In this document: positions 5,328-6,053 of the stretch, in pieces | Numbering within the stretch: position 1 is the first letter of the stretch | How the letters are laid out: each line of letters starts with the position of its first letter | Origin: Bordetella parapertussis | GTDB taxonomy: Bacteria > Pseudomonadota > Gammaproteobacteria > Burkholderiales > SG8-41 | Direction of reading: 5' to 3' | Assembly (NCBI GenBank): GCA_945863085.1 | Contig: CAMBCD010000178.1 | Location: forward strand, 1-6,053 | Length of the DNA stretch: 6,053 nucleotides | Program-made: the position numbers and the translations under genes | Notes under the pieces: generated by a model | Told to the model about the DNA's origin: nothing | The model's database searches: none | The model's input: the letters and a program-made list of their open reading frames with translations, nothing else

Positions 5328-6053
5328 ATGCCCGACCAGTACACTCCCCTAGTCACACCCCCGGCAGCGCAAGACAGTCCCGCGCTGTGGTTTGCCTTCC
5401 AGCGCGGCGCCATCCTGGTCAGCAATGCAGAATCCGCGGCACTGCCCTGCTGCTGCACGCTGGAAGAACATGGCGTGGCCACCGTGCGCAGCCACTATCT
5501 CGGGCTGCTCGGTGATCAGCATTGTTACGCGGCAGAGGTTGACGAAGCGCATCCGCTGCCCGCCGGTTGGGCGCAACTCGGCCTGCGCGACCTGTTCGGC
5601 ATGGTCGACAGCACACTGGCGGCGCTATCCGGGCGCGCGCTGCAGATCATCGACTGGGAACGCAACCACCAGTTCTGCAGCCGCTGCGGCACCCCCATGC
5701 AGGCACGCACCGATGAACGCGCCCGCGCCTGCCCGGCCTGCAAATTCACCACTTATCCGCTGGTGTCACCCGCAGTGATGGTGCTGATCACCCGCGGCCG
5801 TGAACTGCTGCTGGCGCGCAAGGGGGTGTGGCCGCCGGGACGATATTCCGCGATTGCCGGATTCGTCGAGCCCGGCGAAATGCTTGAAGACACCGTGGTA
5901 CGCGAAACCCGCGAGGAAGTCGGCGTCGAAGTCGACAATCTGCGTTATTTCGGCAGCCAGCCCTGGCCCTTCCCGCATTCGCTGATGGTTGCCTTCACCG
6001 CTGAATATGCCGGCGGTGCGGTGCGTCCTGACGGCGTCGAGATCGAGGAAGCC
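5328..6053 (+). CDS. nudC: NudC, NAD+/NADH pyrophosphatase (RNA de-NADding Nudix), 3' end outside window
   Basis: The visible 242 codons stay open to the window end. Residues 1-110 are the variable N-terminal domain. A zinc ribbon follows, with CSRC (117-120) and CPAC (135-138), and then the Nudix domain. The Nudix box runs from Gly178 to Val200, with GFVEPGE (178-184) and catalytic RETREEVG (192-199). SQPWPFPHS (210-218) is the motif that distinguishes NudC from other Nudix enzymes. The enzyme cleaves NAD(H) to NMN(H) and AMP in the cytoplasm and removes NAD caps from RNA 5' ends. Usual lengths of about 260-310 aa mean a short C-terminal part, starting after EIEEA, is missing here. The ATG at 5328 has only a weak AGG upstream. 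An unusual Cys triplet sits at 41-43 in the N-terminal domain. It follows tRNA-Val by 90 bases. Confidence 0.95.
   Translation, partial: MPDQYTPLVTPPAAQDSPALWFAFQRGAILVSNAESAALPCCCTLEEHGVATVRSHYLGLLGDQHCYAAEVDEAHPLPAGWAQLGLRDLFGMVDSTLAALSGRALQIIDWERNHQFCSRCGTPMQARTDERARACPACKFTTYPLVSPAVMVLITRGRELLLARKGVWPPGRYSAIAGFVEPGEMLEDTVVRETREEVGVEVDNLRYFGSQPWPFPHSLMVAFTAEYAGGAVRPDGVEIEEA

Overview
The window is about 6 kb of GC-rich, gene-dense chromosome with intact housekeeping genes. It is most likely from a gammaproteobacterium, or a close betaproteobacterial relative. The grounds are the gltX / tRNA-Ala(GGC) / tRNA-Glu(TTC) cluster, CCA-encoding tRNA genes, consensus-like sigma70 promoters and the protein families present. 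The assignment rests on family resemblance only. No insertion sequence, phage gene or CRISPR array is visible.

Left part (1-2110): a divergent sulfur-stress module. On the minus strand an ArsR-family regulator of the BigR/YgaV/SqrR type, with the two expected sensor cysteines, is followed with overlap by a 51-aa ORF and then by a DUF599 membrane protein cut by the window edge. The 51-aa ORF looks like the start of a YeeE/YedE (PmpA) sulfur transporter joined in frame to the end of its partner PmpB. On the plus strand an ETHE1/Blh-like metallo-beta-lactamase, probably a persulfide dioxygenase, is read divergently. The AT-rich gap between them holds two face-to-face promoters and a perfect 12-bp palindrome, a good candidate operator. 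The inferred logic is that the regulator senses sulfide or persulfide and releases both transcripts, and the dioxygenase oxidises the persulfide. The transport arm appears to have been lost by deletion.

Middle part (2079-3765): a strong hairpin terminator that can work in both directions separates the dioxygenase gene from a minus-strand translation cluster. This cluster is gltX, then a near-consensus stable-RNA promoter, tRNA-Ala(GGC) and tRNA-Glu(TTC). Glutamyl-tRNA synthetase therefore lies directly upstream of one of its own substrate tRNAs.

Right part (3833-6053): a DadA-like FAD-dependent amino-acid dehydrogenase on the minus strand, upstream of gltX. A tRNA-Val(CAC) gene on the plus strand diverges from it. 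Then comes nudC (zinc-ribbon Nudix NAD+/NADH pyrophosphatase and RNA de-NADding enzyme), truncated by the window end. A 10-bp direct repeat with 15-bp period lies just upstream of the likely nudC -10 element.

The part most worth a second look is the regulator / YeeE-remnant / dioxygenase divergon. I see no wholly undescribed system.
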